DNA from: Lophius americanus
Taxonomy: Eukaryota > Chordata > Actinopteri > Lophiiformes > Lophiidae
Reading direction: 5' to 3'
DNA: 64,000 bases
Assembly (NCBI GenBank): GCA_037951165.1
Contig: JBBDHG010000061.1
Span: 3,964,501 to 4,028,500 of the forward strand
Position numbers and translations under genes: made by a program. The notes under the pieces were generated by a model that made no database searches, was not told where the DNA came from, and worked only from the letters and a program-made list of their open reading frames with translations. Positions 1-12,628 of this stretch are shown piece after piece. Positions within the stretch are counted from its first letter, which is position 1, and each line of letters begins with the position of its first letter.

Positions 1-813
1 GAGTGAGGAAGAAGAGGGTGCGTCTCTTCTTCTGGTGGGTGGCGTAGTAGTACCAGAGCACCACGCCAGGCAGAGCAGTCAGGACGACGACACCCAGCAG
101 GTAGTGCAGTGATGCCACCTGCAGCAGGAGTGGGAGGAGCACCAGGATGGGGATCATGGAGATCTCCAGGTGGTCGATCATGGCGCCCAGGACAGCAAAC
201 TGGCATCTACTTTTAGGAGATCTGTCTTTGAGCCACCTGAGGAGAACAAATTCATCCTTCTTATGTGGCCAATACAGATCAAAAGACAAATCAAGATATA
301 TGCACATCATCTGTAGCCCTTTTTATTCCTCTAGCTGTGCTAATGTTGGACCGCTCTTAAATACCATATAGACTGTATATAGTCTGATTCTGTTTCACCT
401 GTCGGTGATTTAGCTAATCTGGACATTCTTAAATCTCAAACTAAACTTAATGAGTTTTTGATGTATTCTAAGTTAGTTGCTATAAGCGGGTTCACATCTT
501 ATGACTGAGTGGCGTCAATCTTCTCATCAACCTCCCCTCAAGAAGGCTACTAATCTCTCATCATCCTTATTATTTCAGTATATATCATGCCACTGTATAT
601 GAGTAAGACTTTAATCAAGTAACACTTCTTCTTTCTGGTCCAGCACTAGTATATATTATCATTTATGCTTTTCCTCAAGTGTTTCCTACCTGTTTCGTAC
701 CTGTTAAAGTCCTCGGCGTCACAGTCACAGGAGCACCCACACTGGTGGGTGTCACACTCGCAGCAGCACATAGAATCATCTGGCTCTGGAGGTTTTATCT
801 TCTCCCATTTCAT
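1..813 (-). CDS. zdhhc23: zdhhc23, palmitoyltransferase, 5' part only (two exons, cut by the window edge)
   Basis: This is the start of a DHHC-type protein S-acyltransferase, a multi-pass membrane enzyme that attaches palmitate to cysteines. Exon 1 is 701-813 (ATG at 811-813) and ends at a GTACG donor. Exon 2 is 1-236, entered through a CTCCTCAG acceptor, and runs out of the window. The join is phase 2 and gives about 116 residues. Seen: an acidic, proline-containing start (MKWEKIKPPEPDD), a Cys-rich stretch (CCCECD, CGCSCDCD), the linker FNRWLKDRSPK, then two hydrophobic segments ending in a WYYYATHQKKRRTLFF turn. Known: ZDHHC23 proteins share this Cys-rich N-terminus and the WYYY-TH-K/R loop; their catalytic DHHC domain lies further on, outside this window. 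Inferred: identity as zdhhc23 rather than another DHHC gene. Fish may carry a and b copies, which I cannot tell apart. Confidence 0.85.
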
Positions 814-2969
814 ATTGGCTCACTGAGGACGACATTAAAGTTTATGAGCCGTCATGTGGAAACAAACAGCATTTATTTTGAAAGTCCTGAACTGCAGCAG
901 CGTAAAGTTTGAGGGAAAACGTAAAGATGTGTGATCTATCCCGTTTATTTCTTAAATAAATGATTCAACGATACATACTAGTACACTTAAAATAATTCTA
1001 CTACAGATAAGATGATTCATAGAAAATTGACTTGTAACTATTTTGTGACTATTTTCAGTAAGTTTTCTTTCAAGAAATAAAGTTTGATCTTTTAAAGTTT
1101 CCCCTTTATTTATATATTATTTTTATAAAACAAAACTGTCATAAATTAAAGAGTTACCATGGTCTTTGGGGAGTCACTAAAAATGTATTGTTGTATCAAG
1201 ACATTGGCAAAACAATATTGTGTTAATAATCAGCACGCTTAGTTAAAATAATCTTAAATCGCAGTTTTATTTAAAATTCATTATAAATAAAATATCAAAA
1301 AAACTTTTGTTCTTGATTGAGGTCTTTTATTTCTAATATTTTAATGCTTTCCTATTTTACATACATGCTTTAAATGATTAGCCTAATATATTCAGTTCTT
1401 CCTCGTCTGCTACTGACTTTCTCCTCCATTTGTTACTCCGTACAAGTGAACCTTTGATATCGATGATAAACACAAACTCCAGATTCCAGGTCCAAGTGTT
1501 TCAAATTAAACATGACACAGATGAAAGTAACACATCTATTCCAAAGAGGCTCTAACTTTTACTGGACTTGACGTGTGTAAGTGACAAAAAGAGATATTTT
1601 TATCAAAATTAATCATTCTCATTATTAGTTTTTTTTCCCTTTCCCAAAGGGCTCCAAATGCAATTTCTTGAAACAAGGCCACCGTGTCCACAGGGGCAAA
1701 TAATGTGGGCCGGCAAATTCTCAGCCCTGAGAGATGAATCTGAGTTATTGTCAGTGAGAGCAATTATTTACGTCTGGTTTATAACTTCTTTTACAGTCTT
1801 GTCATAACTATAATAAAAAAAATCACATTTCATTCAACCTCAATCATCAAAGTTCCATAGTTGATATGTTAATTTATAAAACTGCTTTTCCCCAAAAATT
1901 ATTCGCAATGACCAATAGTGAAAGTTGTGTTAAAGGACAAAGTCAGGGAAACCTTACCTTTTTCTTCCACAACTAAAACAAATACAAAACCATCAAAACA
2001 GGTGAAAGTAAAATGTCCGATTTTTCTCAAGGTAAAAGTTAGGCGATCTTCAGGACAATGACTGAGAAGATGACAGACAAATCCCTTTTAAATGTGTGAG
2101 TTAGACAAAATTGAAAAGAGCATTCCACTTTTTCTCATCAGTCGTTTCACCAATCAGCAACACCGGGTTTTTCATTTCTTGGTCTCCACAGTGGAAATGT
2201 CCCAGCAGAAGGCGTCTGCAATATTGTGCTGCTCCTGCCATAGCACTTGCACAAACTGTTGTCCTCACATGTCATGAAATAGTTCATAAGTCCTGCTCTA
2301 GCACAGCCTACTGCTGCTCCTATCAGACATGAACTCTACCTGGAGTGGTTGGGCGTGCCGGAGAGACCAGTGCCCTTCATACCTGGATCCACAGCTGACA
2401 GGCGAGGTTGGGGTGTTCGAAAGCAGCTCTGACAATCCCCTCTGAGCTGGACCAGAGTGAGTATGAGAAGCAGGGCAGGCACACATAGATGAGAGAGTGA
2501 GTGATGAAACAAGGGGCCGCCCCCCCCCCCTCTGGGATTATATCTCTTCCCACAAGCAACCTGAAATCTCTGCAAGAGTTCAGCCCTCACTGTACTGCTG
2601 TTCATGTCTTTGGAAAGATAGACAATGAATTCTCTATCCTGGAGTAGTCAAAGTGAGTTCCTCTTGAAAGGAGCAGAATCAGATGTATATGACGTAGTCC
2701 GTTCTTGCTCATGAGCACTTCAGCAGCAGGCTTGTTCGATAACAAGATATCACAAACCCAGTCGTGGACATGCTAGCACCGTGTGTGAGTCAGGGGATGT
2801 TAGTTAGCAGAGGGAAGGGAATCCAAAAGAATAATGGAAGCAGTATGGAGTCTAATGCAGGAGTTATGTTCCAACGGAGCTGAAAGGTCAGAGAGCTAGA
2901 GGAACAGAGTGGAATCTGGAGGATGAGCAGAAAGTAAATTCTCTGAAGCTCTTGTAGTAGAGAAGAAAA
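814..2969. other. Intergenic DNA upstream of zdhhc23; no convincing gene
   Basis: AT-rich DNA that should contain the zdhhc23 promoter and 5'UTR just right of 813. The only coding-like signal is on the minus strand at about 2378-2605: an open frame with a hydrophobic run (VPALLLILTLVQL) and a good GTATGAAG splice donor at 2372-2379. It has no recognisable homology and crosses a run of ten C at about 2521-2530, so I do not call it a gene. Nothing else stands out. Confidence 0.5.
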
Positions 2970-4120
2970 AAAAGATTGAATAACGGTCCATGGAAACCGA
3001 ATGAGGGCTGGATTCTACGTCACACCCAAGATCAAAGTGGAAAACTGAGAACACAGGCTGATCCGTCTGGCGTGAATTTCAACCCACAATCCTAATGAGT
3101 CCCAGTAGTAGGTTAGGGCCCCCAGGTGCCTATCGGCTCTCCCCACAACGTCTGGCCATGCTTCCAATGAGACGGGGCATGGTTTCCTGGGGGATATCTT
3201 CCCAGAACCGGATCATGTCATCAGTCAGATCTGTGAGAGACTGAGGCACTTTTTGGTGTCGACTGATGTATCGATATTTATCGTCCTTGTTATGAACTGT
3301 GGCAGGGCAGGTGCAGGCTTGGCGATTTAATATTTAATAAATACAGTCCAGGGTCAAAACTATACAAGCAGTCAAAAAACGGGAGAGTGCCAGTGAACAA
3401 GATTGACAATCACACATGAGAAAAGAATCAGAGGACAGACACAGAGGGAAAAGGAGCACAAGAGAAAAACACAGAGAAAAATTAAAAACAATAAACAGAT
3501 AAACAGAATAAAAAGGCATAACATGAAGGGAAAATTACAGGAAGTGTAAAGCTAACTAAACAACATGGATGAACTCACCTTCAAAATAAAACAGGAACAC
3601 AGATTCCAGGGATGACATTAAAACCTCCAAAAATAAAATCAGAGAACCAAAACAGAATAAACAGGAAATATCTGACGTGTTGGCTAAGAAAACAATTCTT
3701 CTTATGAATGCAATGGGTAACTGTGTTACCCTCCAAGGATATGCCACTACAGACCATTTCTAACCCACCGCCATACCCATCATACTAGAGGATGTTACAG
3801 CCAGCTTAATTCTCCATGGTGCGGGGCCCTAATGCCCACCCTCATTGAAGAGTGTTTCTGACATTTTGGGCGGAGACATCACACCAGTAGATGCTGGAGG
3901 GAATTTATTAGAGCTCTTGCAGTGTTCACACAAACGGTCAGATACTGGCTCTGCTGCTGGGATGTTGTCCTTCTGTGGCTCTGTCCAGCTCTCCTGGTCT
4001 AACAGCTCATCTCCTGGTGTCTCCTCCATGCTCTTGAGACTATGCTTGGAGACAAACCAGAACCCATTAAATGTGGGACTGAATCTGTAGAAACGGATCA
4101 ATTAATGTTTGTCAATTCCT
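2970..4120 (-). mobile_element. Broken Tc1-like DNA transposon (transposase pseudogene), interrupted
   Basis: Reverse-strand pieces match the order of a fish Tc1-like transposase but are full of stops and frameshifts. At about 4070-3830 the N-terminal part is legible (VSRAWRRHQE-like, then TARAL, then NVRNTL). At about 3800-3725 the core block reads AGCNIL, YDGYGGGLEMV, CSGISLEG. At about 3260-3085 the C-terminal block reads LTDDMIRFWEDIPQET, MPRLIGSMARRC. The 3' tail at about 3060-2970 carries the GTGTGAC...AATCCAGCCCTC pattern of these elements. Between 3270 and 3720 the DNA does not fit the transposase, so another sequence is inserted there or the region was replaced. The block between NVRNTL and AGCNIL, where the first catalytic acidic residues should lie, is deleted. 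The element cannot be active. Confidence 0.75.
3692..3720. repeat. 29-bp exact repeat, copy 1 (copy 2 at 4909-4937)
   Basis: The same 29 bases occur at 3692-3720 and 4909-4937 in the same orientation, starting ACAATTCTTC and ending CAATGGGTAA. Copy 1 lies at the edge of the DNA that interrupts the Tc1-like element, which suggests a shared mobile-element end or a local duplication. The flanks differ. Confidence 0.7.
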
Positions 4121-4908
4121 TTGAAATCTGTGATTGGGGTTTTTTTTTTTCCCTGAATTTTTAGCAAACACACACACACACACACATACAGAATGCTTGT
4201 CAGTCATTTGTACATTGGGAGAAAGACAAGCCGGTGTATTACAGCTTATAGCTGGTATATTTTCAGACTGCTTCCATTAGTCTTGATGGAGCCCGGAACC
4301 CGAGATACTGGCTCTAATCCATTTTGGAGGAATTCATGTGGGGAGTCATAGACGATGGGATGAACCAACAGTTCATGCTTGAGATCACTTATCAGCAACA
4401 ACAAACACACATCCCATCAGATGTTTCTGCAACAAACAAAGCCGGACTTGTGAATGGAGTAAACTCGGTCAAATAACAAGACCAACTTCTTTTTGGTGTT
4501 TTGTGTGAAGAACCTGGGCTCCTTCTTGCCTGTTTGTTCACGTCCCTCCTCTTCCTCGACAGCAACAGCAGAATTTTCCTCACTGATGAGAGAGCAGTTA
4601 AACAGTCCACATCTCTGGAGCAATTACCCCCACTTCCAAGATATTTAATATACATTTCTGTCGGTTAGTTAAAGTTATTTCATGTTGATAGGATTCAGTC
4701 AGAATAGATCCTCCGTATATCTGTACGCAATTTAAGCATTTCTAGGCCATTGTGAATAGGATCATCTCCAGCACGGGATGATGAAACAGATTATGTGAGG
4801 TTGTGAGTTCTTTTTTAAGATCAAACAGCTTCTAGACAATATGAAATGGTCTTCAGAAGTACTCATAGTTGCTAGTTAAGATGGCACAGCCTGTTAATCC
4901 TTAAGAAC

Positions 4909-4937
4909 ACAATTCTTCTTATGAATGCAATGGGTAA
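4909..4937. repeat. 29-bp exact repeat, copy 2 (copy 1 at 3692-3720)
   Basis: Second copy of the 29-bp repeat. It sits in AT-rich intergenic DNA without any nearby transposase homology. Confidence 0.7.
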
Positions 4938-5761
4938 TGAATATAATAGAGCAATAATTTAGGAAACGCTGCCCCCTGTCAGCAATCTGTAATTTCATAT
5001 GAAGGTTATTAGCAGAGCTTTATGGTCATTATTTCCTCATTGAAAAATAAAGCATATTGACTTTTGTTTTTAAACTTTCACTATAATTCCACATACCACC
5101 AAAAAAAAAGACCAGTATTTTAAATTTATTGATTTGGTTTTCCTAACATTTTATAATCTATTCAAAAATAAGAAATAATAAAATCAGAACAGGTTAAACA
5201 TTACAGGATGTGCTATAAAGAATTAGAATGCTTAAATGGAATAAACTTACTGCCAATAATAAAAAACAAACTTAATTAGTTTGAATTTAAATGGATAAGG
5301 TTGTATAGCAAACTTCCATAGCATTTAAAGGTGTGTCACAGGTTTCTGTTGGGATAAATGTATACAAAGCCAGTTTTTGAAAGCAGCTTCTCTAAGTAAA
5401 AAAGATGTTATGACAATCCAAGTAACATCAGTATGTTGATTGAGATCTTTATAAATCATCTAATATTTAAGGCTGGATTTTAGGTAAATGAGTATGAGGG
5501 AAAATGAAGTCTTCCTTAAATTGGCCAAAGTTCCTTTTCCTATGTACCAAAACAGAGACATGTGTGCACCACCTAGAGGTGAGAGTCCGTCGTCGTATAT
5601 CTTGGTGCTGATGAGTGAGAATCGTATCAAACATCATCCTCTTTAACTGCGCTGGCTTTCAGATATTCACACAACCCACGTCAGGTATTACATTTATTTT
5701 AGGAGAACAGTAATGTACCATGTATAAGGACAAACTTGTTACAACACGACTTTAACACTCA

Positions 5762-5767
5762 TTTATT
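5762..5767 (-). terminator. Candidate poly(A) signal for atp6v1a
   Basis: TTTATT on the plus strand reads AATAAA on the minus strand, about 515 bases downstream of the atp6v1a stop codon. In this AT-rich DNA other hexamers occur by chance, so the choice is tentative. Confidence 0.35.
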
Positions 5768-6282
5768 CACATTTTTACACAAAATATCAAGTATATAGTC
5801 CACATCATCACTATCACACTGAGGAGGTAAGAGGTGGAAGAACACCTAGATGGAGCATAAGTCATTTTACCTATTTGATTAAAATTTGTATTGATCACCG
5901 TCACAGCTGGGGGAAAATAACTGCTCTCTTTGCTGCAGATATTTTTGTGCACATGCAAGTACAGTGCCTGATTCAGGCCACTGGTTGCAATCGCAACATG
6001 ATAACGTAGTGATCTGTAAGTGCGGCACTATGGGCTGAGTTAGGATGTCGCTAAATATACAGAGCAAACCATATTCCCAGGGATCCTACCGTGTTACCGA
6101 AGTAAATAGATTTGAAACGAAAGCAACAATGGACATTTGTTGAGGCCCTGGAATGTCTATGGGGATGTAAACGGAGGAATAAAGAGTTCACATTACTGAG
6201 GAAGACATTCAGGATATGGGCCACTTAATCTGTGCTATTTTGCATTGCACTGGGGTTTGGATGTTGACCACAAATGAGAAAC

Positions 6283-9200
6283 TCATTCCTCTAGGGTCCG
6301 GAAGGAGTTCTGCATGTCCTCCAGCAGCTGGGCATATTCCGCTTTGATTTTAGCTTCACCATCCTTAACAGGATCCTACAGAACAGAATGAGCATACAAA
6401 GGATGGGTTACATCAACAGGGAAGGAGTCATGTGATTAGATCATTCTCCAAAACATAAGAGAAATCATGTACCTTGAACTTCATGGAGCTGATCTTGTAC
6501 AGGATCTCTCCCATGTGTTCTTTAATAATGGCCCAGGTGATTTTGTTGTCGCTCTGCGCTGTGGACTCCACTGCGTGCCGCGACATGTCGTAAAATGCGA
6601 TCATGTTTGAGAGGATGCCAACAGTCTTATAGAAGGGGCAGAACCTGTGTGCAGGGACATAAGTATATGTGGGTGATTGATGAAGCTCTCTTCGGTTCTA
6701 ATATTGTGGCTGAATGGTGTTCAGATAGATAGACAGCTTTATTAATCACTGCGGGAAATTAATGTGTCATAGCAGCAAGTACATACAGTACATGGTGCAA
6801 ATACAGCAGTGTAAACAACAATCGGGAATATGCATTCATTGGGGACTAAGGTGCGTTGAGTGACCTCTTTCAGTTTTTTGGTTTTTTTACTTGGGTGTGT
6901 GTCCTTTATTTCAGTTCAACAGAAACATGAGCATTGCTTAGAAACTGCTGTCAAACACTAATCAGCCACAACATTAGTACTGGTAACTGGTTCTAATGTT
7001 TTGGATGATCAAGTCCGTTGTAAAAATATGAATGTTTTAAAATTGTTGTCTTCCGTTTTTATTGTTTGTGGCTTATAAGGAGTTTTGTCTTCACCTGTCG
7101 TAGGGTGTATATCCGTTCTGCTGCAGGAAGTCATCCTTAATGAGCTTAGCAACTTCTAGAGTGATTTTATCGGACTCAGCAAGAGAAGCCTGTTCATGTC
7201 AGCAAGAGAAACATGTTCAGTCATTGATTCAACAGGTTCACATGAAAAACAGTTAAGTGATTAATTCTGTAGCTCTCAGAAATCAAGAACATATTTTATA
7301 CAACACAGATTAATTGAAGGCATAAATACATGAGCACAAATCTCTTACAAGCTTAAATTAAGGGGCAAGTCATATGATAGTTTGTTGTTGAAGTGATTTA
7401 AATTGTCTGACCATGGCGTTATCAAAATTAGTACATGTGACCACTGATATGCAGGGCTTTTATTTTTTCACAACTGCAGTTTCTGATCAGATAAGAGATA
7501 AAAATGATTACTCTGTATGTAAATTGAGTTATGGAGAGAATAGGTTGTTACCCTGTGTTGGCCTCACCTTTCCTACGAGCTGCACAATTTCAGCAAGGTC
7601 TTCCTCCTCCTGTAAAATCTCCTTTGCTTTTGTGCGGAGAGGAACAAATTCAGGGAAATGTTTGTCGTAATATTCATCCAGAGCTCGGGTGTATTTGCTG
7701 TAGCTGATCAGCCAGTTAACAGAGGGGAAGTGCTTCCTCTGAGCCAGCTTCTTGTCCAATCCCCAGAACACCTAAATTAAGAAATAAAACAATTGATAAC
7801 ATGCAAGTTGATATGAGCAAAAATAATAGGATCATGGGTGGAAGGGGTACAACCAACTGATTACCTGGACAATTCCCAGTGTGGCTGAAGTGACTGGGTC
7901 TGAGAAGTCTCCACCAGGGGGTGACACACTACGGGGAAAGATAGTCTGATTGTTGATTTTGTATCTACATGGCTGACATAATAAGAATTATAAAACTAAT
8001 AATGGGGTCTATGTCAACGGAAACCTTTAGGAATCACATTCTTTTTGCAAAAATACCGAACGCAACAGCTGCTCGTGTACGATCAGTAATCCGTGACAGT
8101 GCATGATGCACCAACAGTGTATTTATTTCCACATATTGTCTGCGGCCGGGTTGAAGCACACTGCAGATGTTTGAAAAGTAAATTAAAAAGGTGAAATAAT
8201 TCTCCGGACAAGCTGGAAACCAAACTCACGCTCCTACAATGCTGACACTGCCCTCTCTCTCTGGATTTCCCAGACATTTCACACGTCCAGCACGCTCGTA
8301 GAAGGATGCCAGCCTAGCCCCCAGGTAAGCGGGATAGCCACTGTCTGCAGACAAAGACAGACACAGTTGTAAAAAGTCTGCCACCAATGTCTTGCAGCTT
8401 CTTTACATTCATTCTGATATCAGTCAAATGCATCTTAAACTTACCAGCAGGCATTTCAGCTAATCTTCCAGAGATTTCTCTTAGGGCTTCGGCCCATCGA
8501 GATGTCGAATCAGCCATCATGCTCACATTATAGCCCATATCTCTGAAGTATTCGGACAGTGTGATACCTGCAAGATGATTATTTTCGGTTTTCAGATACA
8601 TTTAAATGGATTTCATGGATCCTACAACAGTTTAAGAAACAAAATGCAGAGACTTTCATTGAATGTTAAACAATTAAACATAAGTCAGAGTAGGAATCCA
8701 ATATGTTAATTAAGCAAATAAGCTTATGTTAAAACAAAGATTGGAAAAATAAATTAGAGCTATGTAATGTGAATGGTGGTTACCTGTGTAAATGGAGGCT
8801 TCTCTAGCAGCCACAGGCATGTTGGATGTATTAGCAACCAGTGCTGTTCTCTTCATGATGCTCTCCTCCTTTCCACCAACCTCCATAGTAAGCTGTTTGG
8901 AAAGAGACATATTAACATTAAACCTACCATTTATAAAATTTCTTGAAGAGTTCTTATGAAATATTAAATGTGTCATTATTTTTCTCTTTTCTTGTTTTGG
9001 TTTGTTGAATGTAACCCAACAAAAATATAGACAACAAGCAGAAATCAAAGATATTACCCATGGAGACATTTTTTTGTTCTACCTACCTCAGGAAAATCTC
9101 GAAGCACTTCAGACATCTCATTTCCGCGCTCTCCACATCCAACGTAAATAATAACGTCGCTGTTGGAGTACTTAGACAAGGACTGCGAGATCACCGTCTT

Positions 9201-11744
9201 CCCACATCCAAAGGCACCTGGTATAGCAGTGGTGCCACCCTGCACACAACTATACAGTACAGGAGTCACAGATTCATATCCATACGAGACATGCTCCACA
9301 AACCATAAAATAAATGGATCACACACTTTGTTCGTCACACGCTAATCAATTTCTATAAAAGGGTGAAAGTGAAGCATATTATAGCTTACCAAGGTATCGC
9401 TAAAAATTAAAATTATATGCACCAACCAAGAAACAGCTGTTTAACATCTGCAGTTAAAAATGGGATCTATCGATGGGATTAACATCAAAAGACGATTGAA
9501 GAGTTTAGCTCCTTAAGAGATAATAACTAATAGGCGCTAAGGGCTAATTCCATTTGCTCATAGCAGAATAAGTATAACCACAAGAGGTCATTATCAAAGG
9601 GAACTACTACTGGAAGGTTGAAATGGAGACAATTTCACTCTCTGTAAATAGATGTGATTCTAAAGATGGTGCAAAATAACTGCTATTGTGACAGGACCAG
9701 ATATGCTGGTACATCAGGTTCAACACGTGTTGCTGCCCTATTGCTTTTTAAGTGTTTTCCGAGCCAATGCCTTGTAATGTCGTTCCGATGAGCACTGTAT
9801 GGTGTAAATTTGAATGAAAAATAAAATTCTGTGTAAGTCTGAGTATATAATAATCTCCTAAAATGTCTACTCACGGGAAAAGAGCATCCAGGACTCTTTG
9901 ACCTGTCAGCAGTGGATGATTTGCAGGTAATTTCTCTGTGACTGGGCGGATTTGTCGTACTGGCCAAACCTGCACCATGCTGAACTTCTCCTTTATGCCT
10001 TCAAATTCAAGCTCAAGAACCACATCCTGAAAACAGAAAAATCTGAAAAATTATTTGACTGAATATTATGATTAAAAAGAAGTGCATTTTGCTCCAAAAC
10101 CAACACTCACCGAAATGTCATAACTCCCTGGTGGGGCCACGTAGGTGACGGTGCCTCGGTTGCGAGGTGGAAGCATCAGTTTGTGCCTTATTAAAGAGTT
10201 TTCAAACACCATACCGTAGATATCTCCGCCTGTCACATGACTGCCAGCCTGGGGATGAGTAGATCCCATGAACATTGTCAGGTAAGATGCAGAAGAGAGA
10301 CATATTCTACGACATAGGAAAATTATAGCAATCATACCCTTAGACTCTGGCTGGGGGTAAATTCCCACTTGATGTCTCTGTTAAGAGCACCAATGTTTAC
10401 TCCTCTTGGGATATAGATGCTTTGAGTGAGGTCATTGATATCTTTGAGTGGACGTTGGATACCATCAAAGATGGAGCCCATGATTCCTGGTCCCAGCTCC
10501 ACAGAGAGGGGTTTCCCAGTCCGTAGGACAGGGTCACCAACAGACACGCCAGCTATAGCAATGAGTTAAGAAAAATAAACAGCAAGCACATCCAATCCTG
10601 ATTCTGACTTTCAAAGTAGCTCTAAAAAAACCCATCTTCTGTAAAATATGAATATGCTTTAAAGGGAAATTGTGACATGGTTTAATGACATTGTTAAATA
10701 ATAAACCATTATTTAACAAACAAGAAAGGAAGCTAATACAACAGCAGGAAGGATACAAGTCTCCTCGTACACCTGGATAGTTGCCATGTCTCCTTCTAAG
10801 CGGATGATTTCTCCCACCAGCTCACTGTGGCCTACACGAACCAGCTCGTACATGGCTGCTCCTGCCATTGCTGTAGCTGTCACCACTGTGAATTGAATAG
10901 GTTTGAAAAAAATGAGGAAAGCACAAAAACTGACATAAATATTTTGTCCTAGATATATTAAAAAAAAATATATAATTTGTATACTTCTTTTTTTTAGAAA
11001 CTCAGGATTGACATATTTGCATGCCGCACTTCAGAAGCAGGTTCCAACTAGCCAGCACCAAAGCAGCAGAGACCAAACATAGTCAGGCTGTACATGCCAA
11101 AACAATATAAATCATTTGAGGATTGATTTATATCAAGCCAAATGACTTCATACTTATGCCATGTCCAGCTTTTGGAGAAGAGGACATCATAGTTTTTAGA
11201 CTGACCAGCAATGAACCCCGACTAAAACCCTAATGAAACGCCTTTGGGGTTAAGTAAATGAGAGTGACAGCACAGACATTCTCTGCAGACTCAGCAGCAA
11301 CTGCGGCCAGCTAGGACTTAAGAGTCATCTTCCATCCCACAGGATGACATTCTGGCAACCTTTGGCTGGGATTGTGCCAGTTCATGACAAGGATTACCGT
11401 TGTAGTAGAGGGTGATGCTGACATGTTAGTTTCTAGTGTTCACACTTTTGTTTTTTATCATCAAGAAAGATTACAGGAAGGTTTTGATAAGCTAAAAAAA
11501 AAAGAGTAAAATTGTACATAAACACAGTGGTGCCTTATTATTTGCTGAGTTTATATAAAGAAGGTACAACAATGTAAGGGACATGTAACATTAAGGAGCT
11601 TTTAACCCTTTGATTATTAACCAGGGAAATCTGCTCTTTAAAGAGATCGTGACTAGCCGAACCTGGTCCAGAAACTCCATGAACATATCCAAATTCGCTT
11701 TCCCGATCTTCATCCTGGATCTTAGGAAGTTTAGAGGTATCCAT
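6283..11744 (-). CDS. atp6v1a: atp6v1a, V-type proton ATPase catalytic subunit A
   Basis: Catalytic A subunit of the V1 sector of the vacuolar H+-ATPase, which hydrolyses ATP to drive proton pumping into lysosomes, endosomes and secretory vesicles. Fourteen coding exons: 11744-11663, 10885-10757, 10552-10338, 10248-10111, 10026-9875, 9249-9087, 8892-8784, 8567-8445, 8344-8230, 7928-7865, 7771-7568, 7189-7095, 6644-6473, 6375-6283. All joins use GT-AG and keep frame. The total is 1854 nt, or 617 aa, the same length as human ATP6V1A. Seen: start MDTSKLPKIQDEDRES; P-loop GAFGCGKT at residues 250-257; GERGNE at 278-283 with the catalytic Glu279; MMADSTSRW at 346-354; VSPPGGDFSDP across exons 9-10; end RTLEE. 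No frameshift or lost motif. Fish often have two paralogues (aa, ab), which I cannot separate here. It is on the same strand as zdhhc23 and wasf3. Confidence 0.97.
6722..6850. repeat. Short interspersed repeat in an atp6v1a intron, resembling a fish LINE 3' end
   Basis: The stretch AGATAGATAGACAGCTTTAT, followed by a GGGAAATTAA motif, a CAGCAGCAAGTACATACAG-like tail and AT-rich DNA, resembles a tail common in teleost LINE-derived repeats (recalled pattern, no search done). It lies in the intron between coding exons 12 and 13. Confidence 0.45.
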
Positions 11745-11772
11745 CTTGGTAATATCTGTACAGCAGAATTCC
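11663..11772 (-). other. atp6v1a: First coding exon of atp6v1a with a short 5'UTR part
   Basis: A TCTCTCAG acceptor ends just right of 11772, so about 28 bases of 5'UTR precede the ATG at 11744-11742. The exon ends at 11663 with an unusual CCAG|GTTCGG donor; the phase is confirmed by the next exon restoring VVTA. Confidence 0.7.
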
Positions 11773-12354
11773 CTGAGAGACAATCGAGGCATTTTGTTAA
11801 GACATTTTAATGAGTAATGCCACATGTAGACAATTCTAGTTAACATTCTTACTTAATAGGACGCACCTTTAACATAAACACTGGCTCATTTTTAAGTATT
11901 ACTATCCAGGCTATGTCGACAGAGCAAATGCGAGAGCCCACTTTGACACTCCACGGTGTATAATACGTGTGCTAAATCACCATTAAGCAGGAATGAATGA
12001 CAGCGCGGTGCTCTGTGGGAAATGTATGAACTAGCCTGAAAGTGTAAGCTCAAGCGCTTACTCAAGGGGGTTCGATGGTTTAAACTAAAATGAGGTGAAG
12101 TAGGTCACTACTTTTCTCAAATATATATATATATATGTTGCCAGATGACGTTACTACACACACGTAACGTTGTGCGCAGAGCCGATCTGATCCTGTGCGC
12201 TTACACTTGCTAGCAAACACTGGTTAGCTTCATCATCATCACGAACAGGTCGACCTCGATAAACTATTATTCCGCGATATTTCGTCCAATACAGGGGCAA
12301 ACCTCAAAAAAGGAAGCATGCAAAACCTTATGTTTATATATCAAAATATCTTAC

Positions 12355-12560
12355 CTTGACTTGATATGCCGTGTTCCAGGTCTGTATCTAACGTAGAAGG
12401 CAGAGGAGGAGCGTCGTTGAGCGAATCACCTGCCAGTCATCGGACTGTCACAGGAAGAAAACATCACCATTGTGGCTCAACCGATACCTGCTCTCAGTAC
12501 AAACCGGCTGTGTACGGAGCTAAAATGGCGTCCTGGGCTCAACCTCTTCCTCGTCGTTTC
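12355..12560 (-). other. atp6v1a: Probable untranslated first exon of atp6v1a
   Basis: A strong CAAG|GTAAG donor lies at 12355/12354 on the minus strand. The exon is GC- and CpG-richer than its surroundings, including GGACGCCATTTTAGCTCCG near 12520-12540, as expected near a housekeeping-type start site. It carries no ATG-led frame leading into the coding exon. The upper boundary (transcription start) is a guess. Confidence 0.5.
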
Positions 12561-12618
12561 TCCACACAGTCAAGCGGGTGCAATACTGCCCTCTGATGGA
12601 TTTAAATGAAAAGCTCAA

Positions 12619-12628
12619 CTCATGTGAC
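12619..12628 (-). promoter_or_regulatory. E-box / AP-1 overlap, CLEAR-like site upstream of atp6v1a
   Basis: On the minus strand the bases read TGAGTCACATGAG: an AP-1 core (TGAGTCA) overlapping an E-box CACATG. GTCACATGAG matches 8 of 10 positions of GTCACGTGAC, the CLEAR motif by which TFEB controls lysosomal and V-ATPase genes (established for the mammalian gene set). Its place just upstream of the likely first exon fits, but function is inferred. Confidence 0.3.

Larger units (their letters stand above)
4138..6282. other. Intergenic DNA and probable atp6v1a 3'UTR
   Basis: It contains a (CA)n run at about 4170-4186 and otherwise unremarkable AT-rich DNA. The right-hand part, from about 5750 to 6282, is the probable 3'UTR of atp6v1a, which is read leftwards. 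I see no gene in the rest. Confidence 0.55.

Noticed and set aside
3845..4090. Plus-strand 81-codon frame
   Set aside because: It lies antisense to the Tc1-like transposase relic and has no features of its own.
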